A DNA stretch of 24,695 bases from Bacteroidales bacterium (lineage in GTDB: Bacteria; Bacteroidota; Bacteroidia; Bacteroidales; Muribaculaceae): contig DXXK01000049.1 in assembly GCA_019416425.1 (NCBI GenBank), positions 1 to 24,695 of the forward strand, given 5' to 3'. The notes under the pieces are model-generated. The model was not told the origin of the DNA and did no database searches. It was given only the letters and a program-made list of their open reading frames with translations. Shown in pieces: positions 1 through 7,429 of the stretch (positions are counted from its first letter, which is position 1; each line of letters begins with the position of its first letter). A program made the position numbers and the translations under genes.

Positions 1-45
1 TTTTTATATCTTTCTATAAGGAGGATAGCAAAAACTATGCCAATC

Positions 46-61
46 GCCGCCTTTTGGCGGC
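46..61. terminator. GC-rich 6-bp hairpin with TTTT loop
   Basis: GCCGCC (46-51) and GGCGGC (56-61) pair around a TTTT loop, followed on the plus strand by an A/T-rich stretch. It may serve as a terminator for a gene to the left of the window. No gene is visible in bases 1-137. Confidence 0.4.
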
Positions 62-82
62 CGAAATTTTGAGCAAAATCAA

Positions 83-111
83 CGGAGCGACTTCATCACG
101 AGGTCGCTCCG
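83..111 (-). terminator. 9-bp hairpin ending the pcfK/pcfJ operon
   Basis: CGGAGCGAC (83-91) pairs perfectly with GTCGCTCCG (103-111). Read on the minus strand it lies 27 bases after the DUF3873 stop codon and is followed by a weak T-rich tract (TTGATTTTGC). It is the most likely end of the minus-strand operon that begins at 2607. Confidence 0.5.
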
Positions 112-137
112 CCTGCTATATTACGACTTGGCAAATG

Positions 138-347
138 TTAATTCTTTTTATTCAGCCATTCATCACGGCGTTGTCTGCACTCTTTGAGGGTGGGGGCGAC
201 GCAGGAGAATAGTTCTCCGTCAGTGTGACGATAGTCATACTGGTAGTGCTTGCGCCGTGGGCGGTAGGCGTTATAGAACACCTCGTATTGTTCAGTGCCG
301 GGAGTTGTGGTTGTGCTTACTCCGTGGGCGGTCATTCTCGTTGCCAT
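138..347 (-). CDS. DUF3873 family small protein
   Basis: A 69-residue protein of unknown function. The segment YQYDYRHTDGELFSCVAPTL, followed by an Arg-rich helix, is the recognisable core of the DUF3873 family, found almost only in Bacteroidales conjugative and mobilisable elements. It is the last gene of a five-gene minus-strand operon. Twelve bases (AACCGCATTACT) separate its ATG from the stop of the gene before it, and that spacer resembles the spacers in front of PcfK and PcfJ. No signal peptide or membrane segment is seen. The family assignment is from memory of the motif; no biochemical role is known to me. Confidence 0.75.
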   Translation of the reverse strand: MATRMTAHGVSTTTTPGTEQYEVFYNAYRPRRKHYQYDYRHTDGELFSCVAPTLKECRQRRDEWLNKKN

Positions 348-359
348 AGTAATGCGGTT

Positions 360-671
360 TTAGTATTCTACAATCAGTATCCGATATTCAAATATTATAT
401 CGGGGTTGGTTATCTTTCTTTGTTTCAGCCATAGGTGGTGACTCCCGTAGCCATAGACAAAGTATCGGTCAAGGTCGTACTTGTCGGCAAAATCGGCTAT
501 TATCTGCCGTAGCGTTTCCTCGCTGTCGGCATAGAGAATGTGGTTTACAAACTCTATGATGACTTCGGCAATCTTGTTGTCAAAGATGATTGTCGGGTGT
601 TCAAATGTTACGTTCATATTCAGTGGGGATTTATGACCTGCGCCATTGCTGACGCAGGTTGTGTTAGACAT
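360..671 (-). CDS. small protein of unknown function
   Basis: I do not recognise this protein. The upstream ATG at 671 directly abuts the PcfJ stop codon (TAAATG) and gives 103 residues. A second in-frame ATG at 617 gives 85 residues and would leave a 7-bp hairpin (ACCTGCG 636-642 with CGCAGGT 653-659) just upstream as a leader. The protein is acidic in its middle and rich in aromatic residues at its end (FVYGYGSHHLWL), with no membrane segment or known catalytic motif. Its position between pcfJ and the DUF3873 gene indicates a mobile-element accessory role. The choice of start is unresolved. Confidence 0.6.
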   Translation of the reverse strand: MSNTTCVSNGAGHKSPLNMNVTFEHPTIIFDNKIAEVIIEFVNHILYADSEETLRQIIADFADKYDLDRYFVYGYGSHHLWLKQRKITNPDIIFEYRILIVEY

Positions 672-1940
672 TTAGGCGGTCATTCTCGCTCTGATTTCTT
701 TTCTGTGGTTTGCGATAGTGTTTTCTATGCGCTCCCGATATTCGCTTACCTTGTTGCAGGCAGCACGGCATTGTATCACTTTGAGTGTCTTTAGGTCTAT
801 CTCTATGGTTGCCACAATTTTGCCGTCTATGCGGGCAGAGAATACAAGGCTCTCGGCTTTAAGATAGTATTGGCTTGTACCGACGCAGATATGCTGTGTG
901 GTACCTTCATTATAATATTCATCAACGCTGTCAAGAGTCTTTATTTCTATCTCGTTGTCATTGAATACAAGTCCCAAAAAGCGACCTTTAAGTTCCTTGA
1001 ACTTGGCTTCGTTCTCCAACGCCTTTATGCGGTCAGCCTCTTTGCGCTCCTTTTCCCGCTGGCGGTTGACTTTCCGCATATATTCATCGTGTGCGTCAAA
1101 GAGATTGGAGGGCATTATCAGTTTGGGGGAGTGGGTATCCCTGCCGAAACGCTCCAGCATACGCAGATAGTCGTACCACGTTGAAAGGTCGGGAATATCA
1201 TATCCGTGACGCTTGGCGATGAGATACGAAGACCAAAAGTGCTTTACCTCTGCGGTATTTCCTGCCATATATCTGAGCATCCTTATATTGCCTTCTTTCA
1301 GCAATGTCTCGGCTTGCGGTGCTGAAAGCAACATTGAGAAATAGCTGACGGGGTGGATGTCATGGAAATTGCCGTCAAATCCGTTTCTTTTCAATTCCGG
1401 TATGACTTTGATTTTCGGATAGAGGTATTGGTTTGCGATGTGCTGATATGTGTAGCTGTCCTTTCTAATCTCCATTGGCGAGCCGAAAGCGAAGCAGTCA
1501 AGATACAAACCCATAGTGCGTTGGAGAGCGACAAGTGCGGTCTTGCCATTGGGAGCAATCCAATACTGACCTATCTCCAGAAATGCAGGGGATGCCTTGA
1601 AGCCTTTTCGCATTTCCACTATAAGGAGGAACATCCGCAATATCTGATACTCACCGCAAGTGGTTATCACATTGAAATAGGATTTCTGCTGACACTTGCG
1701 TGTATAGGTTTCCTTGACCTCAAGTTTCGCTTTACAGTTGGGGCATTTGCATTTCTCGGCTGGCTCCGACATAATCCACGAGTGTCCGCAGTCCATACAA
1801 GTGGTGCGACCTTTGGGCAGACGGAAGGCATAGTGGTTGATAGTGTTGGTGAACGCCCAACGGCGTGGGGCGGTCGGGAGTGGGCGAAGATGCCCACTCT
1901 GTGCTATTACCGCTTGTTCGTATTTCGTTCTCGGTTTCAT
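672..1940 (-). CDS. pcfJ: PcfJ-domain protein
   Basis: A 422-residue PcfJ-like protein. PcfJ is named after a gene of the enterococcal pheromone-plasmid pCF10; homologues are common in Bacteroidales conjugative elements, and their precise function is unknown. The N-terminus holds a probable zinc ribbon: CxxC at residues 48-51 and clustered Cys at 64, 66 and 69. A charged helical region (about 290-325, KVNRQREKERKEADRIKALE) precedes the conserved C-terminal segment with TTQHICVGTSQYY and LVFSARIDGKIVATIEIDL. It starts 12 bases after the PcfK stop, and its own stop abuts the next start, so the genes are surely co-transcribed. No frameshift is seen. Confidence 0.85.
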   Translation of the reverse strand: MKPRTKYEQAVIAQSGHLRPLPTAPRRWAFTNTINHYAFRLPKGRTTCMDCGHSWIMSEPAEKCKCPNCKAKLEVKETYTRKCQQKSYFNVITTCGEYQILRMFLLIVEMRKGFKASPAFLEIGQYWIAPNGKTALVALQRTMGLYLDCFAFGSPMEIRKDSYTYQHIANQYLYPKIKVIPELKRNGFDGNFHDIHPVSYFSMLLSAPQAETLLKEGNIRMLRYMAGNTAEVKHFWSSYLIAKRHGYDIPDLSTWYDYLRMLERFGRDTHSPKLIMPSNLFDAHDEYMRKVNRQREKERKEADRIKALENEAKFKELKGRFLGLVFNDNEIEIKTLDSVDEYYNEGTTQHICVGTSQYYLKAESLVFSARIDGKIVATIEIDLKTLKVIQCRAACNKVSEYRERIENTIANHRKEIRARMTA

Positions 1941-1952
1941 AGTCGTAATGTG

Positions 1953-2378
1953 TTAGAAATCAAATAGACTTGGTTGGACTTCGGGTGCTTTCTTCTCGGT
2001 GGTCTTGGGTCTGCGCATTTTAGCCATTTCCTCGTCACGGAGTTTGTTGATGGCGTCCTGCCGTGCCTGTTCCTTTTCTTCCTCGGTAAGTTCTACCGTA
2101 TGGTTTACTACCACTTGGCAGTTGGTGGCTATATTGCTTACCTCGATTTCGGGTTCATCCCAAAAGTGCATAGCCCAACCGAAGATTTCATCGTCGGTAA
2201 AACCGCAACATCCGCTTTTCTTTACCTCTCCGATGATATAGGCGCAGCACTGCTCCATCGTCTTGGAGGGATTTGCCAGCCTTACCGCTACGAGATGGTC
2301 GTTTTCTGCCCTTGCCATAAGATACCGGGCGATTGTGTCTTGGAACGCTTGTGTTCCCTTCATTGTGTTCATTGCCAT
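1953..2378 (-). CDS. pcfK: PcfK-like protein
   Basis: A 141-residue PcfK-like protein, almost always paired with PcfJ in Bacteroidales elements; its molecular role is unknown. The N-terminal half (FQDTIARYLMARAENDHLV, then KSGCCGFTDDEIFGWAMHFW) is the family core. It is followed by a charged coiled-coil-like helix (about 95-125, TEEEKEQARQDAINKLRDEE). The last seven residues, QPSLFDF, resemble the beta sliding clamp-binding consensus (QxxLF), which would fit a link to replication. Two in-frame ATGs lie at 2378 and 2372; the first follows the 13-base spacer shared with neighbouring genes. It sits between the small membrane protein and PcfJ. Confidence 0.85.
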   Translation of the reverse strand: MAMNTMKGTQAFQDTIARYLMARAENDHLVAVRLANPSKTMEQCCAYIIGEVKKSGCCGFTDDEIFGWAMHFWDEPEIEVSNIATNCQVVVNHTVELTEEEKEQARQDAINKLRDEEMAKMRRPKTTEKKAPEVQPSLFDF

Positions 2379-2391
2379 AGTCGTAAATGTT

Positions 2392-2607
2392 TTAGAGTGT
2401 CGTAATCCAATAGATTATCCCTATTGCTGTGAGGATTGATATTATCCAGCCTACGCCACGGAATATCGGTTTGAGTATCGCCCAAAGAAGCACTCCGACA
2501 ATCAGACTGGCTATTATCCCTATCACTCTCGCCGCCCTTTTTAATGCGGTATGAGCTGGAGAAGGAGTGAAGCTCGTATTTTTGATATGTCTGTTGTTCA
2601 GTGTCAT
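2392..2607 (-). CDS. small two-helix membrane protein
   Basis: A 71-residue protein with a basic N-terminal segment and two adjacent hydrophobic stretches (about residues 28-48, VIGIIASLIVGVLLWAIL, and 52-69, VGWIISILTAIGIIYWI). It is therefore probably an inner-membrane hairpin protein. I do not recognise a family. It is the first gene of the pcfK/pcfJ operon, and its TAA stop is followed by AACATTTACGACT and the PcfK ATG. Its first codons recur, inverted and diverged, near 2862 on the opposite strand, suggesting a past duplication. The role is unknown; such proteins often accompany conjugation gene clusters. Confidence 0.6.
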   Translation of the reverse strand: MTLNNRHIKNTSFTPSPAHTALKRAARVIGIIASLIVGVLLWAILKPIFRGVGWIISILTAIGIIYWITTL

Positions 2608-2673
2608 AAAGCGATATTTTTTTTAATGCGTATAATCGCTGTTTGAAGTTTGTTCGCTCGTTGACACACTTGC

Positions 2674-2835
2674 ATGACGGGAGAAAAGGGGTGTTCTGCA
2701 CTTGCCGGAAAAAATACTACCGACCAACGGGAGCTGTGGAGATTTTTTCAGGCGAATGCAAAAGAATACCCCGTCCCGGCGTGTTCATCAACTCCGAGCG
2801 AACAGACTTTGAACCTCGATTATAATCCGCGATAA
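2674..2835 (+). CDS. possible 53-residue ORF
   Basis: An ATG-initiated ORF starting MTGEKGCSALAGKNTTDQRE and ending LNLDYNPR. Its composition looks more protein-like than the overlapping frames, but no family is recognised and no promoter or leader supports it. It may be a remnant of a longer gene broken near 2835. Treat it as a weak candidate. Confidence 0.2.
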   Translation: MTGEKGCSALAGKNTTDQRELWRFFQANAKEYPVPACSSTPSEQTLNLDYNPR

Positions 2836-2861
2836 ACATAGAGCTGGTAACGCCCTATGAG

Positions 2862-2932
2862 GTGACACTGAACGACAGACATACAGAGAATGCAATCCGT
2901 AAGAAAAGAGTAATGTCCATAAACATTTCCTA
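2862..2932 (+). pseudogene. inverted partial copy of the small membrane protein gene start
   Basis: From a GTG at 2862 the plus strand reads (M)TLNDRHTENAIRKKRVMS, then stops within a few codons. The minus-strand gene at 2607 begins MTLNNRHIKN. At DNA level TGACACTGAAC and ACAGACATA are shared. This is a short inverted duplication of the 5' end of the operon's first gene that has since diverged. Function is unlikely. Confidence 0.35.
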
Positions 2933-3166
2933 AACTAATGTATGTCATGCTTTCTCACCGATGATAATGTCTATACTTTCATTAGAAACCGCTATGCCAG
3001 CCCCGGTATAAGGCAATGTATGTGTCGGGGACGACCCCGGAATTTATGGAGGGATCGTAAGCGACACGTTCTTTGCCGCCGTGGGCCGTAACAAACGGAG
3101 AGTGGCGCGTCGGCTCAAATTCCTTATCAAAGAGCAGGCGTTAAGAACACGGGCTGTCGATTAGAA

Positions 3167-3349
3167 GTCTTGTGTGTGCGACATCCCTGTCGCAATCTCA
3201 CAAGGCGTATGAGGCAGCTGGTGTTCAGCCGGCTCCCATAGTCGGCGTGCGGTCGGAGGGTGTCAGTGAAGCCTGCTTCGCCGACACACTCTGACGGCAT
3301 AGCCGACGACAACACCGTGAGCCGCCACGCCTCTCGCAGTTTTCGCAGT
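3167..3349 (+). repeat. R1 repeat, copy 1 (structured, 183 bp)
   Basis: A 183-bp repeat, also present at 22178-22360 in the same orientation with no indels and about 13 substitutions by eye. Hairpin A is TGCGACA (3177-3183) with TGTCGCA (3188-3194), flanked by CTTGTG/CACAAG (3169-3174, 3199-3204). Hairpin B is a long interrupted stem: GTCGGAG (3252-3258), GTGTC and GTGAAGC pair with GCTTCGC, GACAC and CTCTGAC (3289-3295), closed by GTCGGC (3241) and GCCGAC (3302). Several differences between copies keep pairing. Both copies lie upstream of a defence-type gene. Function is unknown; a recombination site, transfer origin or leader RNA are possible. Confidence 0.8.
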
Positions 3350-3505
3350 GCTTCCCTATTGAGGATGAGAGTTTTGTTCTCTAATCTGATTTACGTTTGT
3401 ATTCCATAAATACTGTAAATTTGCAGTAAATTCGGAATGGAAAACGGACAATCATATATTTCAATCATTCTTAAATGCTCATTTACGCAGTGCGTGAACT
3501 ATAAG

Positions 3506-3538
3506 TTGCCTGAATCTCAATATATTTTTGTAACTTTG
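3506..3538 (+). promoter_or_regulatory. Bacteroidales-type promoter of the AlbA_2/ATPase gene
   Basis: TTG (3506-3508) and TAACTTTG (3531-3538) match the -33/-7 consensus, with a 22-base spacer that is slightly long. The start codon follows 22 bases after the -7 box. A second TAnnTTTG-like site with a small palindrome (TACTG...CAGTA) lies near 3410-3430. Confidence 0.6.
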
Positions 3539-3560
3539 CATATACAATACCACTGAATTT

Positions 3561-5402
3561 ATGACGATTGATTTAGGCTACATACAGCATTTGGCGGAAA
3601 ACCATGAAGGTGTTGATGTCGAATTTAAGGAAACCACCGGACAGCTTAACCGTGGTATGGAGACATTATGCGGTATGATCAACGGTTCCGGAGGTGTCGT
3701 TGTGTTCGGGGTATCTAACAAAGGCAAAATCATCGGACAGGAAATTGGCGACAAGACCACCCGTGAAATCGGGGAGGCAATCAATAAATTCGATCCGGCG
3801 GTTGACATTCAACCGATATATGTGCCGGTTGACAATTCCGACAAGTATGTCATAGTATTCCGGACAGATGGATTGGAGACTGATAAGCCTTATATGTGGG
3901 ACGGCAAACCGTATCGCAGACACGACAGTGTGACAACTGTCATGCCCCGCGAGAAATTCATCCGGCTTCATGAGCTTCAGCACGGATTGAAGTACAAGTG
4001 GGAGAATGAAGTTAATCATAATCTGACCATTGATGATCTTGATGAACGGCTCATACACAATGTAATCCAAAACGCAGTAAGGCGAGGCCGGCTGTCAAAC
4101 GATGCCCTTAATGATACTGTGCCCATTGCTTTGTCACGACTCAATCTGACTAAAGACGGAACTGTGTGCAATTCAGCGGCTGTATTGTTCGGGAAAGTTT
4201 TTTATGATTATCCACAATGCAGGTTACGCCTTGCGCGATTCAAAGGGACCAGCAAGCAATATTTCATCGACAACCAACAACATGAAGGTAATATCTTTGA
4301 GTTGGTGGATGCGGCTATGGCTTTCTTCTTCAAGCATCTTAACCTTTCGGGTACGACGCATAATCGCCTTTATAGAGAGGATAATCTTGAGATTCCGTAT
4401 GATGCTTTGCGTGAGGCTGTTGTCAATGCATACTGTCACATGCAATGGGGATATGAGATTGCCACTGTGGGTATTGCGATTTACGATGACTGTATAGTAA
4501 TTGAGAATGCTGGTCGCTTCCCAGTCAGAATCTCGCCAAACACGCTGATGCGCAAGGAGGAAGAAGATCATAAAAATACCTCAATGCCTCCAAATCCGGT
4601 AATTGCCAATGTCATGTATCTTGCCGGCCTCATCGAACATTGGGGGCGTGGACTGTCAATGATGGCAAGACAATGTGAAGGTGCGGGATTGCCTGCTCCG
4701 GAATTCTATTGTGACGGTACTGTTGTCAAAATTACTTTTATGCGTCCCAAGAACACAGTGGACGCAAGTAGTAGCACAAGTAATAGTACAAGTAAGGACA
4801 CAGTTGGTGCGAGCAAGGACACAGTAAGACACAGTGGGGACACAGTAGGACGCAGTTTGAGATTGTTGAACAATATGCCGATAAGTAAGTCAATCATCAT
4901 TCTCATTCAATCTATCGGAGAAGATTGGTTCACAGCGAACACATTGTGTGAAACAATCGGCTTATCCTCAAAGAGTTCATTTATAAGAAATTATATTAAG
5001 CCTGCCATAAAGCTTGGTTATGTCCGACTTGAAAATCCGGATAGTCCTAATGCTCCGAACCAAAGATACGGATTAACATTGAAAGGCAAAGCCCTGTATT
5101 ACGAGCGCCATGATAACGATAATGATGTTCAAAATGACCTGCAAAGAGTAAATGTTGACCCGCAAAATGACCCGCAAACCGATTTAGAGGGTCAAACTGA
5201 CCTTCTAAACGAAGAACTTGACCCTCAAAAGTCAGCCATCATCAAAGCTATCAAAGAAAACAATGACATCAGCCGTTCCGAGTTGGCAAGTATAGCCGGA
5301 TGTTCGGAAAGCACCATCAAACGACGGCTTAAAGAGTGGAATATTGCGTGGCTTGGTCATCCCAAAACCGGGCACTGGGTATTTGTCAAGGATATTCAAT
5401 AG
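3561..5402 (+). CDS. AlbA_2 (Schlafen-type) and GHKL-ATPase protein with winged-helix tail
   Basis: A 613-residue cytosolic protein. Residues ~15-130 form an AlbA_2 domain (VEFKETTG at 19-26, NGSGGVVVFGVSNKG at 41-55). Residues ~240-395 resemble the GHKL ATP-binding fold (HATPase_c_4): REAVVNA carries Glu285 and Asn289, then IYDDCIVIENAGRFP and EHWGRG (359-364). Two likely winged-helix modules follow (~445-510 and ~560-605, SRSELASIAGCSESTIKRRL). The linkers hold repeats, DTVG/DTVR/DTVG near 413-431 and DPQNDPQTDL near 535. The family is annotated as transcriptional regulator or ATP-binding protein and is frequent in mobile and defence islands. It is monocistronic between R1 and R2. The exact role is not known; a defence or regulatory cargo role is inference. 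Confidence 0.85.
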   Translation: MTIDLGYIQHLAENHEGVDVEFKETTGQLNRGMETLCGMINGSGGVVVFGVSNKGKIIGQEIGDKTTREIGEAINKFDPAVDIQPIYVPVDNSDKYVIVFRTDGLETDKPYMWDGKPYRRHDSVTTVMPREKFIRLHELQHGLKYKWENEVNHNLTIDDLDERLIHNVIQNAVRRGRLSNDALNDTVPIALSRLNLTKDGTVCNSAAVLFGKVFYDYPQCRLRLARFKGTSKQYFIDNQQHEGNIFELVDAAMAFFFKHLNLSGTTHNRLYREDNLEIPYDALREAVVNAYCHMQWGYEIATVGIAIYDDCIVIENAGRFPVRISPNTLMRKEEEDHKNTSMPPNPVIANVMYLAGLIEHWGRGLSMMARQCEGAGLPAPEFYCDGTVVKITFMRPKNTVDASSSTSNSTSKDTVGASKDTVRHSGDTVGRSLRLLNNMPISKSIIILIQSIGEDWFTANTLCETIGLSSKSSFIRNYIKPAIKLGYVRLENPDSPNAPNQRYGLTLKGKALYYERHDNDNDVQNDLQRVNVDPQNDPQTDLEGQTDLLNEELDPQKSAIIKAIKENNDISRSELASIAGCSESTIKRRLKEWNIAWLGHPKTGHWVFVKDIQ

Positions 5403-5469
5403 CGGTTATTGAAAGGAATTTTTAACACTGAAAACAGCCTGAAATCAGACTATTATAGCTATTTTTGCG

Positions 5470-5656
5470 TTGTAGATATACGAAGAACATTGAAATGTCC
5501 GGGTGTGCAAAAAGGGAACATCCATGATTTTCAAGAAATCTAAAGTATTGACAGACAATATAGTTGACCCCGTTTCGGGTAAATCCCACCGGGGTCACAA
5601 GGCCAAACGGCAAAATCAAGCAAATCGCTGAAACTAAGACAGTTTCAGCGATTTTT
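5470..5656 (+). ncRNA. R2 small RNA candidate, copy 1
   Basis: A predicted ~187-nt transcript. A -7 box TATTTTTG lies at 5460-5467. The 15-nt box GAAGAACATTGAAAT (5482-5496) is shared with the copies near 20620 and 24362. A variable segment follows with small hairpins (GATTT/GAAATC, TATTG/CAATA). Then come a hairpin GACCCCG/CGGGGTC, a mini-hairpin GCC-AAAC-GGC, and a perfect 14-bp-stem terminator (5622-5635 with 5641-5654) ending in TTTTT. The unit lies between the AlbA_2 gene and the integrase, and no protein is encoded in it. Function is unknown; it could regulate the integrase or the cargo. Confidence 0.6.
5622..5656. terminator. 14-bp-stem bidirectional terminator (R2 copy 1)
   Basis: AAATCGCTGAAACT (5622-5635) and AGTTTCAGCGATTT (5641-5654) pair perfectly around AAGAC. 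Because the stem ends in AAA/TTT, it can stop transcription on both strands. Confidence 0.85.
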
Positions 5657-5712
5657 GTAATATCCCTATCCGGCAGAATAAAGCATATTGTGGGGTTAAG
5701 AGGTGTGCAATT

Positions 5713-6083
5713 CGTGAACAGCCGGAATCGTGAACAGTTTGTTCACGATGGCATCCCCCTCCAATCGTAACTTCTTAATCATCTGTGTTTTTCTGCGATT
5801 TGTAAACTTAAAAGTGGGGCCGATGTGCGGTCCGCAAGGTTCAAAACCCCACTTTTCGGATAATTTGAGTTGATTTCAGCCGAATTTTAACATCAATTTA
5901 GATTTTTAACTATATGATGTATGATTCAGCCGCGTTTTTAACTCTTTTACGCCGGTATCGCAGGAATCTGGAACGCCGCCATTCGTGAACAAGGCGGCAG
6001 AACGATGAAATATGATGAAGTTGACTAAAAATAACCGTGAACAGATTTATGAACACTGGTCCCTGTTCACGGAGCTGTTCACT
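5713..6083 (+). promoter_or_regulatory. CGTGAACA motif array upstream of the integrase
   Basis: Eight copies of CGTGAACA or its complement occur in 370 bp: 5713, 5729, 5740 (inverted), 5984, 6036, 6050 (partial), 6064 (inverted) and 6076 (inverted, last base differs). Several sit in inverted repeats: 5727-5736 with 5740-5749, CCGTGAACA (6035-6043) with TGTTCACGG (6064-6072), and one copy in a loop closed by GCCGCC/GGCGGC (5975-5998). No gene is seen here. The arrangement suits arm-type integrase or excisionase sites, or an operator. A hairpin AAAAGTGGGG/CCCCACTTTT (5810-5856) in the middle may be a terminator. Confidence 0.55.
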
Positions 6084-6181
6084 GAATTTGCCATACAGCA
6101 CTGATTTTGGGGTTCTTGCCTATTGTGAAATTGGGCGAAAATGATTATATTTATGTAACCATTAAACCACAATTTCAAATT

Positions 6182-7417
6182 ATGTTACATGATTCGTATT
6201 TCACTCTCTCGTTCATCGCAAGGAAGGCGCGTGCCCTCCGCAACGGAGAGTATCCGATTTTTGTCCGCATTACCGTAAGCGGTCAAATCTCGGAAATGAA
6301 CCTCGGTCGCAGCGTCGCCCCGGAGAACTGGGATCAGAAGCGTGCCATGTCGAAAGGGCGCTCGCGCCGTGACCTTGAACTGAACAAGTATATCGAGGTT
6401 GTCAAGGCCCGTTTTCTCGAAATCCACAATATGCTCGTGCGTGAGGGGAAGATGGTCAACCCGAAAATTCTTCGTGACCATTTCCTCGGCACTGTGGAGA
6501 AACCCAAGATGCTCTGCGACGTGTTCCGCGAGGCAAACGAAAAGCGAAAGGAGGAACTTGACCGTGGCGATATTGTCAAAGCCACCTACCAGCGATGGAC
6601 ACGTTGCGTCGATTATCTTGAGGAGTTCCTCAGATTGACGCAGAACGTCGAGGATATTCCCATAGGGGATGTGACCTCAGGCACGATAGACGACTTCGAG
6701 CATTTCCTGCGTATGAGAAAAGGATGTGCCAACAATGCCGCCGTGCGCTATGTCCGCTGTGTCAAAAACGTGATGCAGTATGCCCTCGCCCACAAATGGA
6801 TATCCCATGACCCGTTTATCGGCAAGAAATACCAGAGAACCCACACAGAGCGTCAGCATCTGGACGAGGCTGAACTGAAAGCTGTGATGGAGCTTGAACT
6901 TAAAGACTTGCCTCGACTTGAGGTAGTGCGCGACACCTTCGTGTTCTGCTGCTTCACAGGTCTGGCGTTCTGCGACATCAAGTCTCTCAGACGTTCCGAC
7001 ATCACAACCGATGCCGAGGGCAACGCATGGATACGCAAAGCCCGTGAGAAAACAGGAGAGATGAGTATAATCCCGATGCTGGCCGTTCCCCGAAAGATTG
7101 CGGAGAAATATGCCGGACATCCGACTGTTCTTCAGAAAGATGTGGTGCTTCCGGTAATCACCAACCAGAAGATGAACGCCTATCTCAAAGAGATTGCCGA
7201 CCTTGCGCGGATTGACAAGCATCTGACGACGCATCTTGCGAGGCACACCTTCGCGTCGCTGTCGCTGAGCAACCATGTCCCTATCGAGAGTATTTCCAAA
7301 ATGCTCGGACATGCGGACATTCGCACAACGCAAATATACGCCAAGACGCAGGACAAGACCATCTATGAGGATATGGAGTCGATGCGCCATAAATTTGACT
7401 GTGCTATGATGAACTGA
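6182..7417 (+). CDS. int: tyrosine recombinase (integrase) of the mobile element
   Basis: A 411-residue phage-integrase-family protein that would catalyse element integration and excision. Residues ~1-110 form the arm-binding and SAM-like N-terminal part. The catalytic domain shows FTGLAFCDIKSL (where the first catalytic Arg of most relatives is Ala, as is usual in Bacteroidetes integrases), RKAREKTGE (catalytic Lys), HLARHTF (HxxR), MLGHADIRTTQIYAKT (second His) and nucleophile Tyr386. I start at ATG 6182 (MLHDSYFTLSFIARKAR), where similarity to family N-termini begins; an in-frame TTG at 6107 would add 25 unlikely residues. It is convergent with two HTH genes. Residues ~23-70 are duplicated at 20866 and 24609. 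Confidence 0.93.
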   Translation: MLHDSYFTLSFIARKARALRNGEYPIFVRITVSGQISEMNLGRSVAPENWDQKRAMSKGRSRRDLELNKYIEVVKARFLEIHNMLVREGKMVNPKILRDHFLGTVEKPKMLCDVFREANEKRKEELDRGDIVKATYQRWTRCVDYLEEFLRLTQNVEDIPIGDVTSGTIDDFEHFLRMRKGCANNAAVRYVRCVKNVMQYALAHKWISHDPFIGKKYQRTHTERQHLDEAELKAVMELELKDLPRLEVVRDTFVFCCFTGLAFCDIKSLRRSDITTDAEGNAWIRKAREKTGEMSIIPMLAVPRKIAEKYAGHPTVLQKDVVLPVITNQKMNAYLKEIADLARIDKHLTTHLARHTFASLSLSNHVPIESISKMLGHADIRTTQIYAKTQDKTIYEDMESMRHKFDCAMMN

Positions 7418-7429
7418 CATCCGTTTCAC

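Larger units (their letters stand above)
2608..3166. other. intergenic region with gene scraps
   Basis: There is no convincing full-length gene here. The left end must contain the minus-strand promoter of the pcfK/pcfJ operon, but no clear TAnnTTTG box is visible. AGCGAT and ATCGCT flank an A/T run at about 2610-2640. A 5-bp hairpin CGGGG/CCCCG with an ACGA loop lies near 3026-3040. The segment 2862-2940 carries a diverged inverted copy of the start of the small membrane protein gene. The rest looks like scrambled element DNA leading into repeat R1. Confidence 0.5.

Noticed and set aside
2643..2825. Plus-strand frame of 60 codons
   Set aside because: No similarity, no leader or promoter, and it overlaps an equally open frame; composition does not look protein-like.
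4780..4860. Phase-variable repeat in the AlbA_2 gene
   Set aside because: The GGACACAGT units are diverged and spaced in multiples of three, so slippage would not obviously shift the frame.
6107..6181. TTG start adding 25 residues to the integrase
   Set aside because: Family similarity starts at ATG 6182 and the extension lies in A/T-rich leader DNA.
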